From the NCBI RefSeq assembly GCF_900112205.1, contig NZ_FOKW01000009.1, positions 62,001 through 126,000 of the forward strand: a DNA stretch of 64,000 nucleotides, in the 5' to 3' direction. Of this stretch, positions 36,530 to 45,273 are shown piece after piece (the stretch's first letter is position 1; each line of letters starts with the position of its first letter). This DNA is from Natronobacterium haloterrestre (GTDB lineage Archaea; Halobacteriota; Halobacteria; Halobacteriales; Natrialbaceae). The notes under the pieces are model-generated. The model searched no databases. It was given only the letters and a program-made list of their open reading frames with translations, and was not told the DNA's origin. A program made the position numbers and the translations under genes.

Positions 36530-37102
36530 ATGGCCGAATTCACGTCGGACGTAACGGTCGAGGACGTCGTCGTCCGGGACACGAACGTCTCGGACGCCGT
36601 CGACGAACCCGTTCGGGCGATGATCCTCGACATGCTCGCTGACGCCGAACGCAGCGTCGCCGACCTCGAGGCCGCGCTCGAGCAGCGGGGCTACGACCGA
36701 ACGCGAAACACGATCCGCCATCACGTCAACGAACTTCGGGATGCGGGGCTCGTCGAGGTCGCCCGTCTCGAGGAACGCGGCGGCGGCACGACGAAGTACT
36801 ACCGCGCGAACACGATCGTACTCTCCTATGCCGTTCCCGACGACCGCCGCGAGGACGTCGCGGCGATGGCCGCCGAGATCGCGCCCGACATCTCGGAGAT
36901 CGTCGCGAATCTCGAGGACGAGCATCGGGACACGATCGAGTCGATCGCCGACGAGATGGCTCCCTGTGAACACTGCCGGAGCCAGAAATACGAGACGTAC
37001 CTGCTGTTGACGATCCTGCGGCGCGGGTTCGTCGAGGGAATCGTTCGGGAACGAAACGGGGACGGAAACGAGGCGTCGGGCGGTTCCGAGGGCCTCGACT
37101 GA
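36530..37102 (+). CDS. ArsR-like winged-helix regulator
   Basis: A 190-aa protein. Residues about 20-95 form a winged helix with EPVRAMILDMLADAE, SVADLEAAL, the recognition region TRNTIRHHVNELRDAG, and the wing TTKYYRAN. The C-terminal part is helical and carries Cys146-x2-Cys149 (PCEHCRSQ) that could bind metal. Placed divergently from an HMA chaperone, a P-type ATPase and an FmdE-like gene, it is the probable metal sensor for that operon. The start at 36530 fits the TATA box. Confidence 0.86.
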   Translation: MAEFTSDVTVEDVVVRDTNVSDAVDEPVRAMILDMLADAERSVADLEAALEQRGYDRTRNTIRHHVNELRDAGLVEVARLEERGGGTTKYYRANTIVLSYAVPDDRREDVAAMAAEIAPDISEIVANLEDEHRDTIESIADEMAPCEHCRSQKYETYLLLTILRRGFVEGIVRERNGDGNEASGGSEGLD

Positions 37103-37153
37103 GTCGGGCTACCCGCTGGGGGCCAGGTATCCGGCGACGGGACGCGGCGACCG

Positions 37154-37630
37154 CTATCGGCGCATCAGTTCGGAAATCTTGTCGGCGATCCCGACGTCGC
37201 TGCCGAGTTTCAGGTAGTAGGCGTCGCCGCCGTCCTCGTAGTAGTCGTCGATCCGTCGATTGATCTCGAACCCGAGGTGTTCGTAGAACTGGAGGGCGTT
37301 CTCGTTGCTCGTCCGGGCGTGGCAGGTGATCGAATCGTGGTCCTCGGCGACGCGAGCGACCAGTCGTTTGCCGATCCCTTCGCCTCGACACTCAGGGGCG
37401 ACCGCGAGAAAGAGAATGTAGCCGTCGCGGCGGACGGCAGCGAATCCGATGAGTTCCTCGTCGCGGACGTAACAGTGGACCTTCGAGCGGCGATAGGCGT
37501 CGGTAAAGAAATCGTGGCGCTGTTTGAGGACGCCCTCCTGGCGGCTGATCTCCTCTTTGAGCCGCCAGGCCTCGTCGACGTAGTCGTCGCTCCCCGGGGC
37601 GACGACGCGGCTGTCGATGTTGACGCTCAC
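37154..37630 (-). CDS. GNAT-family N-acetyltransferase
   Basis: A 158-aa acetyltransferase with the acetyl-CoA-binding motif APECRGEGIGKRLVARVAED (RxxGxG) and the later NENALQFYEHLGFEI, typical of RimI-like GNATs. The likely start is the GTG at 37630, placed about 27 bases after a TATATT element, so the message is probably leaderless. Substrate is unknown; protein N-terminal acetylation is possible. Confidence 0.87.
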   Translation of the reverse strand: MSVNIDSRVVAPGSDDYVDEAWRLKEEISRQEGVLKQRHDFFTDAYRRSKVHCYVRDEELIGFAAVRRDGYILFLAVAPECRGEGIGKRLVARVAEDHDSITCHARTSNENALQFYEHLGFEINRRIDDYYEDGGDAYYLKLGSDVGIADKISELMRR

Positions 37631-37653
37631 TACCACACCCTTACATCGTCGCC

Positions 37654-37660
37654 AATATAA
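37654..37660 (-). promoter_or_regulatory. TATA box of the GNAT gene
   Basis: On the minus strand TTATATT lies 24-30 bases before the GTG start at 37630, which supports that start and a leaderless transcript. Confidence 0.6.
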
Positions 37661-37871
37661 TTCCTCCGGCACCGGTTGCGCGGGGTGACGGTCCCGGAGC
37701 GTCTGCTTCCAGCGATTTCCGTCCATCGTCGCCTGTCGGCATCGGCCCCCGACGGCGGTCGGCATCCCATCCGTACGATCCTCGCTCGAGGCCGCGACCG
37801 TCCCGACCCCGTGACCCGACGACTGCGCGAAAGCGACGGGCATACCACCCGGGCCGACGTACTGCCGACGG

Positions 37872-38357
37872 ATGGCCTTCGAACTGCGAGACCATACGGC
37901 GGACGTCGCCGTCGCGGCTACCGGCGGGACGCTGGAAGAAGTTTTTGCCGCTGTCGCCGACGGCCTCGCGGCCGCGTCGACGGACGAGGTACCCGAGGGG
38001 ACGGGCGAGCGGTTTCAGGTGTCGGTGACGGCCGAGAGCCGCGAAGCGCTGCTGTTCGACTATCTGGACGAGTTGATTTACCGCCGGGACGTTCGGGCGG
38101 CGCTGCCGGTCGACAACCGGGTCGAGTCGATCGAGAGGGGCGGAGATGAAGATGAAGATGGAAACAGAGAGGCAAGAAAGGAAGACGGACACCGACACGG
38201 GGACGGCGAGCACGACTCCTGGACTCTCGAGGCTACCACTCGCGGCGTCCCCCTCTCCGAAATCGACGCCCGCGAGGTGAAGGCCGTGACCTACTCGGAG
38301 ATGCGACTCGAGCGAACCGACGACGGGTGGGAGGCATACGTCGTTTTCGACGTCTGA
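37872..38357 (+). CDS. Archease, RtcB cofactor
   Basis: Archease (161 aa) activates the RNA ligase RtcB by promoting its guanylylation. The N terminus FELRDHTADVAVAATGGTLEEVF and the C terminus YSEMRLERTDDGWEAYVVFDV match the family, including the metal-binding acidic residues. A hydrophilic insert of about 32 residues, rich in Asp, Glu, His and Arg, interrupts the middle of the fold (about residues 88-120) where the family normally has a short loop. rtcB itself is 1.9 kb downstream on the same strand. Confidence 0.93.
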   Translation: MAFELRDHTADVAVAATGGTLEEVFAAVADGLAAASTDEVPEGTGERFQVSVTAESREALLFDYLDELIYRRDVRAALPVDNRVESIERGGDEDEDGNREARKEDGHRHGDGEHDSWTLEATTRGVPLSEIDAREVKAVTYSEMRLERTDDGWEAYVVFDV

Positions 38358-38461
38358 CCCCCACCAAGCGCCGTGACTGTCGGGCACGCGGCCTGCGCTC
38401 TGTGTCCGCGTAACGCCGGCCGTGCTTATTTGCCGGCCGTCCTCGTAGCCCGCACACGACG

Positions 38462-39589
38462 GTGGCTCCTGAATCCAGCACCGACGGGGACGGGCGGGTC
38501 GCGGCCGGACGCCCGGCGGCGACCGCCGTCGCGCTCGTCGTCCTCGCGATCACCGCGGTTCCCCGCGTACGCGCTCACGAGGAGTACGTCGTCGACGGGG
38601 AGCGCGACACCGGCGTCCTCGAGTTCCTGGTCGAGGCGTTCACCGATCCGTTCGTCGTCGGACCGCTGCTCGTCGGTGCGGTCCTCGCCCTGGGCGCGGT
38701 CGCGGGATACCTGCTCGTCCAGCCCGTCCAGCGTGACATCGCGGCCTTTCGGCACGCGATGGGGGAGTACAACGGATTCGTCCCCTGGCTGTTGCGGATC
38801 TCCTTTGGCATCCCATTTATCGGAGCCGGGTTCAGCGGCTACTTCGTCAGCCCTGCCGTAGACGTCGAGTTGCGGCTCCTCCAGGTCGCGCTCGGCTTTC
38901 TCCTGCTTTTCGGGCTCGCGACGCGGGTCGTCGCGCTCGTCGCGCTTGCCGCCTACCTCGTCGGCGTCGCCGTTCGGCCCGAGTTACTGTTGCAACTCGA
39001 GTACGCCGGCGGACTCGCCGCCATCGCACTGATCGGGAGCGGCCGCCCCAGCGCCGACCACGTCCTCCAGCGGGTCGCGGGCTCGCCGGGGACCGTCTAC
39101 CGCCGGTTCGACCCGGTCCACGACGTCTCCAGGCGCTTTCAGGAGTGGGTGGCGGACTACGAACGGTTCCTGCCGACGGTCGTTCGAGCGGGTCTGGGGG
39201 TGTCGTTCATTTACCTCGGGTTCACCCAGAAGATCCTCCGGCCGGGGCTCGCGCTGGGAGTGGTCGACCGCTACGAACTCACCGCCGTCCTCCCCGTGGC
39301 GCCGGAACTGTGGGTGCTCGGCGCGGGGCTGGCCGAGATAGCGCTCGGCCTCGCGCTGCTTGCCGGGTTCTTCACCCGCGCGACGGCCGCGACCGCCATC
39401 GCGATGTTCACCCTTACGCTGTTCGCGCTCCCCGACGATCCCGTCCTCGCACACGTCGGGCTATTCGGGATGGCCTCGACGCTCCTGATCACCGGTGCCG
39501 GACCGTACGCTCTCGATAGGCGACTCGAGCGCGTCACCGCCGACGAAGAACGGCTGTCCGAAGCGGCGGCAGAGATCGGCTCGGACTGA
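38462..39589 (+). CDS. DoxX-family membrane protein, duplicated
   Basis: A 375-aa membrane protein with a signal-like N terminus followed by about nine helices. Two DoxX-like units can be seen: FVPWLLRISFGIPFIGAGFS (about 105) and VVRAGLGVSFIYLGFTQK (about 240), each starting the four-helix pattern, with the second continuing to GLAEIALGLALLAGFFTR. DoxX proteins are linked to quinone-related redox and thiosulfate metabolism, but the role here is unknown. The proposed start is GTG at 38462; an ATG start at a later position is possible. Confidence 0.82.
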   Translation: MAPESSTDGDGRVAAGRPAATAVALVVLAITAVPRVRAHEEYVVDGERDTGVLEFLVEAFTDPFVVGPLLVGAVLALGAVAGYLLVQPVQRDIAAFRHAMGEYNGFVPWLLRISFGIPFIGAGFSGYFVSPAVDVELRLLQVALGFLLLFGLATRVVALVALAAYLVGVAVRPELLLQLEYAGGLAAIALIGSGRPSADHVLQRVAGSPGTVYRRFDPVHDVSRRFQEWVADYERFLPTVVRAGLGVSFIYLGFTQKILRPGLALGVVDRYELTAVLPVAPELWVLGAGLAEIALGLALLAGFFTRATAATAIAMFTLTLFALPDDPVLAHVGLFGMASTLLITGAGPYALDRRLERVTADEERLSEAAAEIGSD

Positions 39590-39611
39590 GCCCGACCGGC
39601 CCGCCGGGCGA

Positions 39612-40088
39612 TCAGTCCACCCCCTCGACCGTCGTCGAGTACGTCTGGCCGAAGACGTGGTGTTCCGTCGCCACGATGCGGCGGAACCCTTCGCCCACGG
39701 TCGCTTCGAGACGGTACCCGGCCTCGACGAGGTCGTCCGAACAACCAGTCCGGACCCCCGAATCGTCGGCCGCGACGACGAGCAGGTCCAGCCGTTCCTG
39801 GGAGTACTCGTACTCGGCGTGAGCCAGGTCGACGGTCCCGCACTCGCTCGAGCCGAATTCGACCGTACCCCGGACGGTGACGGTGACGGTGTCGCCGCCG
39901 ACGGTCACGTCGGGCGGTTCGTGGGCAGCGAGTTCCACGTCGGTCCGCTCGAACTCGGTGTCGACGCTCGAGCCGACGACGGGAAGATCGGATCCGGAGA
40001 GACAGCCCGCGGTCCCGACAGCTCCGAGCGCGGCGGTGCCGGCGAGGAAACGTCTGCGGCTCACGCGCTTTTTGGGGTGCATGTGCAT
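39612..40088 (-). CDS. Secreted Tat lipoprotein of unknown function
   Basis: A 158-aa protein with a twin-arginine signal, RVSRRRFLAGTAALGAV, and a lipobox ending AVGTAGC, so it should be exported folded by Tat and anchored by lipid at the Cys near residue 29. The mature part is acidic and beta-rich, with VTVGGDTVTVTVRGTVEF, and has two further cysteines (SSECGT, VRTGCSDD) that could form a disulfide. No function is recognised. It faces the DoxX gene (convergent). Confidence 0.82.
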   Translation of the reverse strand: MHMHPKKRVSRRRFLAGTAALGAVGTAGCLSGSDLPVVGSSVDTEFERTDVELAAHEPPDVTVGGDTVTVTVRGTVEFGSSECGTVDLAHAEYEYSQERLDLLVVAADDSGVRTGCSDDLVEAGYRLEATVGEGFRRIVATEHHVFGQTYSTTVEGVD

Positions 40089-40230
40089 GGCCGACGATAC
40101 TCGAGGCCCTTTCTAACGTCTACCGGTAGCACAACCGCCGGTTTCACTGTCTTCGGATCCCGTTCCCCGGTCTCCGTTCCTCCGACTGAAGAGACGAACA
40201 TCTTTCATCGTCGCGGTCGGAGTCTCACGT

Positions 40231-41742
40231 ATGACCGATACCACGTTCGACGCCGACGGCATCACGCTCGAGAAAGTGCGTGAGTACGTCTGGGAGATCC
40301 CACAGGAGGGGAACATGCGCACTCCCGCGCGGGTGCTCGCGAGCGAAGCGCTCCTCGAGGAGATCAAGGAGGACAAGACACTCGAGCAGATCAAGAACAC
40401 GACCCACCTGCCGGGGATCACGAACCACGCGATCTGTATGCCCGACGGCCATCAGGGCTATGGCTTCCCCGTCGGCGGGGTCGGCGCGCTCGACGCCGAG
40501 AACGGCTGCATCTCGCCGGGAGCGGTCGGCTACGACATCAACTGCGGCGTCCGGATGATGCGGACGAACCTCACCTACGACGAGCTCCAGGGACGTGAGG
40601 AGGAGCTCGTCGACTCGCTGTTCGCCAACGTTCCATCGGGGCTTGGCGGCGGCGGCATCGTCGAGGCCGGGGTCGACACCGTCGACGAGATCCTGGAGCG
40701 CGGGGTCGACTGGGCCCTCGAGAACGGCCACGCGGTCGAGGAGGACCTGCTACACTGCGAGGACGAGGGAGTCCGCGCCGAGGCCGACGCCTCGAAGATC
40801 TCCCAGAAGGCCAAAGACCGCGGGAAGAACCAGATCGGCTCGCTTGGCTCGGGCAACCACTTCCTCGAGGTCCAGCGCGTGACCGACGTCTTCGACGACG
40901 CGGTCGGCGACGCCTACGGGCTCGAGGAGGACCGGATCGTCGTCCTCATCCACTGTGGCTCGCGCGGGCTGGGTCACCAGACGTGTAACGACTACCTGCG
41001 GAAGATCGAACAGCAACACCAGGGGCTGTTGAACCAACTGCCCGACAAGGAACTGGCCGCGGCACCCGCGGGCTCGCAACTCGCGGCGGACTACTACAAG
41101 GCGATGAACGCCGCGATCAACTTCGCGTGGGTCAACCGCCAGCTGATCATGCACCGTACGCGGCAGGTGTTCGAGCGGGTCTTCGACCGCTCGTGGGAGG
41201 AGATGGAGATGGAGCTCCTGTACGACGTGGCCCACAACATCGCGAAGAAAGAGACCCACGCCGTCGGGGTCGGGCCGGAGGGCCGACCGGTGCGAGACGG
41301 CGACGCCGTCGAGCGCGAGGAACGCGAGCTCTACGTCCACCGCAAGGGCGCGACTCGAGCGTTCCCCGCGGGTCACCCCGAGGTGCCGAAAGCGTACCGC
41401 GACGTCGGCCAGCCGGTCATCATTCCCGGCAGCATGGGCGCGGGCAGCTACGTCCTGCGGGGCGGCGAGAACTCGATGGATCTCACGTTCGGCTCGACCG
41501 CCCACGGCGCGGGCCGGCTGATGAGCCGCACGCAGGCCAAAAACGAGTACTGGGGCGGCGACGTCCAGGACGAACTCGAGCAACAGGAGCAGATATACGT
41601 CAAGGCCCAGTCGGGCGCGACGGTCGCCGAGGAGGCCCCGGGCGTCTACAAGGACGTCGACGAGGTCGTCCGCGTCTCGGACGCGCTGGGCATCGGGGAC
41701 AAGGTCGCACGGACGTTCCCGGTCTGTAACATCAAAGGCTGA
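40231..41742 (+). CDS. rtcB: RNA-splicing ligase RtcB
   Basis: RtcB (503 aa) joins 2',3'-cyclic phosphate and 5'-OH RNA ends, completing tRNA splicing in archaea. Conserved blocks include GAVGYDINCGVRMM (metal-binding Cys), GSGNHFLEVQ, HCGSRGLGHQ, and the guanylylated histidine in STAHGAGRLMSR. The length is that of an intein-free archaeal RtcB. Its activator, archease, is encoded at 37872. Promoter elements are not obvious upstream. Confidence 0.97.
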   Translation: MTDTTFDADGITLEKVREYVWEIPQEGNMRTPARVLASEALLEEIKEDKTLEQIKNTTHLPGITNHAICMPDGHQGYGFPVGGVGALDAENGCISPGAVGYDINCGVRMMRTNLTYDELQGREEELVDSLFANVPSGLGGGGIVEAGVDTVDEILERGVDWALENGHAVEEDLLHCEDEGVRAEADASKISQKAKDRGKNQIGSLGSGNHFLEVQRVTDVFDDAVGDAYGLEEDRIVVLIHCGSRGLGHQTCNDYLRKIEQQHQGLLNQLPDKELAAAPAGSQLAADYYKAMNAAINFAWVNRQLIMHRTRQVFERVFDRSWEEMEMELLYDVAHNIAKKETHAVGVGPEGRPVRDGDAVEREERELYVHRKGATRAFPAGHPEVPKAYRDVGQPVIIPGSMGAGSYVLRGGENSMDLTFGSTAHGAGRLMSRTQAKNEYWGGDVQDELEQQEQIYVKAQSGATVAEEAPGVYKDVDEVVRVSDALGIGDKVARTFPVCNIKG

Positions 41743-41775
41743 GGCGGTGACGTGAGTCGTCGCCGAACGATCGGC

Positions 41776-43137
41776 TCACGAGTCACGAAGCGCCTGCCGT
41801 GCGATGGTGCGTGCCGTCGAGGCGTCGAGTTCGTCGAACGTCTCGTCTTCCTCGAGCGTCTCGAGGACGGCCTCGACCGGCTCGGTGAACGTGAACATCA
41901 GGTGGACGCCACTTTTGAACCCGCCGCTCGTCCGCTCGCTCTCGAGGACGCCATACGTGCCCGCCTTGTTGATGTGGCTGTTGACGGTCTCTTGGGTATA
42001 CACGTCCCGGTCAGTGCGTTGGCAAATCTCTCGATACAGCGCGTAGACCGCTGGACTCGGTGCAGCGCCGTCGTTTACGTCAGCGACCACTGCCGCAGCG
42101 TACAGCGAGAGTTTCTTCTGGAGCGTCATCCCGCCGACCATCTCGAGCACGCGGTTCTTCACGACCGAATCGTTGGCCGCGTGGACGTGTTGTTCCGTGA
42201 CGACCGTCTCTCCGTTTCTGTTTGCGATCTCGCCCGCGTCGCGGAGCAGATCGATCGCTCGCCGTGCGTCGCCCTCGTTTTTGGCCCCGTAGGCAGCCAC
42301 CAGTTCGATGACGCCGTCGTCGAGCGCGCCCTCTTTGAACGCGTCACGCCGACGGTTGAGGATCTCGATGAGTTCGTTGGCGTCGTAATCCGAGAAGTGA
42401 ATGCCGGTCGGATTGTACGAACTATCGGTCCTGCTGTCGAGGTTTTCGCGGAACTTGGGGTGGTTCGTGATCACGACCGTCGAGACGAGCGTGTCGACGT
42501 GTTGTTCGGCCATCACCCGGCTCAGGCTGTAGAGCAACCGGGAGTACGCGGGCTCGTCTTCACCGACGCGGCCGGTGAGCGCGTCGATTTCGTCGAGGAT
42601 GAACACGAGCGCGTCGAAGTGACGGTCGACGATCTCGTAGAGCCGAACGTATTTCGCATCGGTGGAAACGCCCTTTCGCGGGATACCCCACTCGACGCCG
42701 GCTTTGTTGGCTGTCTGATGGCCGAGTTTCCAGACGGCGCGATCCAGCGAGTGTGACTCCATCGTCTTGAAGTTGACTGCGACGAAGTCGAAGGTGATGT
42801 CGTTCTGAGTGGCACGTTCCGAGACCTTCTCGGCGACTGCTTTGACCGTGAGGCTCTTGCCGGTGCCGCTCGGTCCGTAGAGGAGGAGATCCGGGGGGCG
42901 TTCGCCGTCGAGGGTGTCGCGAAACGCGCGCGCTTCGGCGGCCAGTTGTTCGTCACGGCCGTAGATCCGGTTGTGATCGACGATCGTGTTGGAGTCGACG
43001 AGTTGCTTGTTCTCGAAGACGGTTCGTCGTTCGCCGTCGAGAATACTATCGACGATAGACGAGCCGGGGGAGTCCGCCGTCCCGTCATCGTCTTCGCCGC
43101 CTCGACCATCCGAGGACTCCTGTTTCATTGGCGGCAC
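41776..43137 (-). CDS. Orc1/Cdc6-family replication initiator
   Basis: A 453-aa initiator. The AAA+ part has Walker A YGPSGTGKSLTVKAV, Walker B VFILDEIDAL, and sensor regions such as VVITNHPKF. The C-terminal winged helix (about 350-440) includes TQETVNSHINKAGTYGV. It binds origin boxes and loads MCM. The promoter side of this gene opens directly onto the repeat-rich origin at 43163-43707, the usual arrangement in haloarchaea. It is the only orc1/cdc6 in the window. Confidence 0.95.
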   Translation of the reverse strand: MPPMKQESSDGRGGEDDDGTADSPGSSIVDSILDGERRTVFENKQLVDSNTIVDHNRIYGRDEQLAAEARAFRDTLDGERPPDLLLYGPSGTGKSLTVKAVAEKVSERATQNDITFDFVAVNFKTMESHSLDRAVWKLGHQTANKAGVEWGIPRKGVSTDAKYVRLYEIVDRHFDALVFILDEIDALTGRVGEDEPAYSRLLYSLSRVMAEQHVDTLVSTVVITNHPKFRENLDSRTDSSYNPTGIHFSDYDANELIEILNRRRDAFKEGALDDGVIELVAAYGAKNEGDARRAIDLLRDAGEIANRNGETVVTEQHVHAANDSVVKNRVLEMVGGMTLQKKLSLYAAAVVADVNDGAAPSPAVYALYREICQRTDRDVYTQETVNSHINKAGTYGVLESERTSGGFKSGVHLMFTFTEPVEAVLETLEEDETFDELDASTARTIARQALRDS

Positions 43138-43162
43138 TGCTCACCGGCCCTCAATACCTTTT

Positions 43163-43444
43163 TCGAAATGAATGGACCTCGGTCGAAATGAACAGTCCAT
43201 GACCGAAATGAACAGTCCATGGTCGAAATGAAGCGGAACTACCGCCGACGCCGAAACGAAGACACCGTTGTCGAACTGAACGTCGGGACGACCGTCATCG
43301 AAATGAAAGCCCCGTGTCCGAAATGAACCTCGAGCGAACCGGAGTCGAAATGAATGCACCGTAATCGAAATGAAATGACTCGTATCCAACTGAAACCGAT
43401 CGATGGGGAAGATCGTACCACTCCCCCACCGTAATCGAAATGAA
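43163..43444 (+). repeat. Phased array of origin boxes (TCGAAATGAA)
   Basis: Boxes start at 43163, 43183, 43203, 43223, 43251, 43271, 43298, 43318, 43345, 43365, 43385 and 43435. Spacing is 20 bp within groups and 27-28 bp between groups. Core variants are CCGAAATGAA, CCGAAACGAA, TCGAACTGAA and TCCAACTGAA. Several copies carry an extension, CACCGTAATCGAAATGAA. Presumed Orc1/Cdc6 binding sites. Confidence 0.9.
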
Positions 43445-43544
43445 ACGGAGAACGGGACGTGTTATGCGGAGGGTGAACTGGTGAACGAGAAGTGCTGAAC
43501 GGAGTCTGAAACGGAAAACGAGAGACGCCGACCGGGGGTTCGAC

Positions 43545-43707
43545 ACCGTATTCGAAATGAATTCTCGCCCCACTCGTACTGGAACCTGATTTTCTCCCGT
43601 CTATACTGCTATACTCGACGAAATGCTGCTCCTCCACTCGAATTTCATTTCGAATATGGTGTGGGAGACCGATCTTCTAGATGCTGCTGAAAGAGATTTC
43701 ATTTCGA
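43545..43707. repeat. Inverted extended origin boxes flanking a possible unwinding element
   Basis: CACCGTATTCGAAATGAA (43545-43561 region) faces two inverted copies: TTTCATTTCGAATATGGTGTG (box 43644-43653) and TTTCATTTCGAATGTAGTGTG (box 43698-43707). The two inverted copies are 54 bp apart. Convergent extended boxes around an AT-richer centre are typical of archaeal origins. Confidence 0.85.
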
Positions 43708-43838
43708 ATGTAGTGTGAGGGAGGTCCCTGGTAAGGGGGACCGTCTCGAGGGGGAACGAAACCACGACGGGCGAGCGAGCTAGCAGTTCGCAAGCCGACT
43801 GGCTCGTTCCAGGACCGATCCGTCCCATCCACACTGTA

Positions 43839-44060
43839 TCACTTCAGCCGAAACGGATTCCCGTCGTCCTCGTCCGCGTCGTCCTCGTCGTCATCGCCTT
43901 CGTAGGGCCGTCGCGCCGTGATCGTCACCGTCGCCTCCGGATCGTCCTCGTCGGCCCATGGGCTGTCGTAGGCCGAGATCTCGAGGTCCGTTACGTCCCA
44001 TCCCTCCGCTTCGATGAGTTCGACCAGCCGGCGCTGGTCCGCGAGCATCTCGTCGTCCAT
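43839..44060 (-). CDS. Small acidic protein of unknown function (73 aa)
   Basis: Starting at the ATG at 44060 the protein reads [20 protein letters not shown], then [19 protein letters not shown], a [10 protein letters not shown] strand, and a very acidic tail. The pattern (one helix, a few strands) suggests a small alpha/beta protein. Longer in-frame starts upstream run into the moaA promoter region and are not favoured. It separates the origin from moaA and has no recognised family. Confidence 0.72.
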   Translation of the reverse strand: MDDEMLADQRRLVELIEAEGWDVTDLEISAYDSPWADEDDPEATVTITARRPYEGDDDEDDADEDDGNPFRLK

Positions 44061-44184
44061 GCGGGCGCGTTCGGGATCCGACGGGGTAGCTGTTACGCCG
44101 TCGACCGCGAACGAAACCAAAAATGGTTTCGGAGGGGCGAGAATACCCGTCGAGTTTAAGCGGATTCGCCTGCAACCCGAGCGT

Positions 44185-45177
44185 ATGCTCACCGACGAGT
44201 TCGGACGCGAAGTAACGGGGGTTCGCGTCTCTCTTACCGACCGGTGTAACTTCGACTGTGTCTACTGCCACAACGAGGGGCTGGGCGACACGCGGGGGCC
44301 GATGGACCCACAGGACGACGAGATGGACACCGACGACGTCGTCCGCTTTCTCGAGGTCGCGGCCGAGTTCGACGTCGACGCCGTCAAGTTCACCGGCGGC
44401 GAGCCGATGCTCCGTCAGGATCTCGAGGAGATCATCGCACGAACGCCGGACGAGATGGAGGTCTCGCTGACGACCAACGGGACCTTCCTCCCGGGCCGCG
44501 CCGAGGACCTGGTCGACGCCGGCCTCGAGCGGGTCAACGTCTCCCAGGACGCACTCGATCCCGAGGACTTCGCCGCCGTCACGCAAAGCGGCGCGTACGA
44601 GAAGGTCCTGGAGGGCGTCGAGGCCGCCCTCGAGGCGGGGCTCGATCCCGTGAAGCTCAATATGGTCGTCTTCGAGCACACCGCGGGCTACGTCCCGGAG
44701 ATGGTCGACCACGTCGCCGAGAACGAGGGGCTACAGCTCCAGCTCATCGAGTACATGCCGGAGCTCACCGGTCGGCCGGAGTGGAACATCGACATCCAGC
44801 GAGTTCACGACTGGCTCGCCGACCGGGCCGACGAGATCGAGCACCGGGAGATGCACGATCGGCGACGCTACTGGGTGAGCGGAGAGGACGGCGACGCCGG
44901 AACCGGGATGGTCGAGATCGTCGATCCCGTCGAAAACCCCACCTTCTGTGCGAACTGTCACCGCGTTCGGGTAACCCACGAGGGCTATCTCAAGGGCTGT
45001 CTCAACCGCAACGACGACCTTCGCTCGATGGGGGAGATGACCAAACCCGAAATCCGCGAGGCGTTCCGCGAGACCGTCGAAAACCGCGTCCCCTACTACG
45101 GCGAGTATATGATCAGGAACGGCGACGGCGAGTGGGAGATCAACGAAAAGTACCTCGAGGAGTCGGTACGAGCCTAG
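44185..45177 (+). CDS. moaA: GTP 3',8-cyclase MoaA
   Basis: MoaA (330 aa) is the radical-SAM enzyme that starts molybdopterin synthesis. The N-terminal cluster is in [14 protein letters not shown] (CxxxCxxC), the SAM region in [12 protein letters not shown], and the second [4Fe-4S] site in [19 protein letters not shown]. The usual C-terminal Gly-Gly is absent; the protein ends in EESVRA. ATG 44185 gives the normal family start [10 protein letters not shown]. Other moa genes are not adjacent. Confidence 0.95.
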   Translation: MLTDEFGREVTGVRVSLTDRCNFDCVYCHNEGLGDTRGPMDPQDDEMDTDDVVRFLEVAAEFDVDAVKFTGGEPMLRQDLEEIIARTPDEMEVSLTTNGTFLPGRAEDLVDAGLERVNVSQDALDPEDFAAVTQSGAYEKVLEGVEAALEAGLDPVKLNMVVFEHTAGYVPEMVDHVAENEGLQLQLIEYMPELTGRPEWNIDIQRVHDWLADRADEIEHREMHDRRRYWVSGEDGDAGTGMVEIVDPVENPTFCANCHRVRVTHEGYLKGCLNRNDDLRSMGEMTKPEIREAFRETVENRVPYYGEYMIRNGDGEWEINEKYLEESVRA

Positions 45178-45182
45178 AGCCG

Positions 45183-45272
45183 ATCGGTCGAACGTCCCGC
45201 TACGACTATCGACATCGGTCGAGTGCCCCGCTACGAGGAACTAGTCGGTCGAACACCCCGCTACGACTATCG
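45183..45272 (+). repeat. Three imperfect 30-bp direct repeats
   Basis: Copies starting at about 45183, 45214 and 45243 share CGGTCGA, a variable trinucleotide, then CCCGCTACGA. They fill the whole space between the convergent ends of moaA and the DUF7519-like gene. They may serve as terminator-like or protein-binding repeats; no function is evident. Confidence 0.8.
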
Positions 45273-45273
45273 C

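Larger units (their letters stand above)
43138..43838. other. Replication origin (oriC) next to orc1/cdc6
   Basis: About 700 gene-free bases hold about fourteen matches to a TCGAAATGAA-type box. Most read in plus orientation and two, at the right, are inverted. The region lies immediately upstream of an orc1/cdc6 gene, the standard archaeal origin arrangement. Between the plus boxes (last at 43552) and the inverted ones (43644, 43698) is a relatively AT-rich stretch, 43570-43643, that could be the duplex-unwinding element. The box differs from the miniORB usually cited for haloarchaeal oriC1. Confidence 0.88.

Noticed and set aside
40231-41742. Intein in RtcB
   Set aside because: The protein has normal length and continuous family similarity; no intein blocks are present. 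Cdc48 was checked likewise.
43163-43444. Regularly spaced short repeats as a CRISPR array
   Set aside because: Repeats are only about 10 bp, the spacing is 20/27 bp, spacers are partly conserved, and no cas genes are near. The neighbour is orc1/cdc6, so origin boxes explain them.
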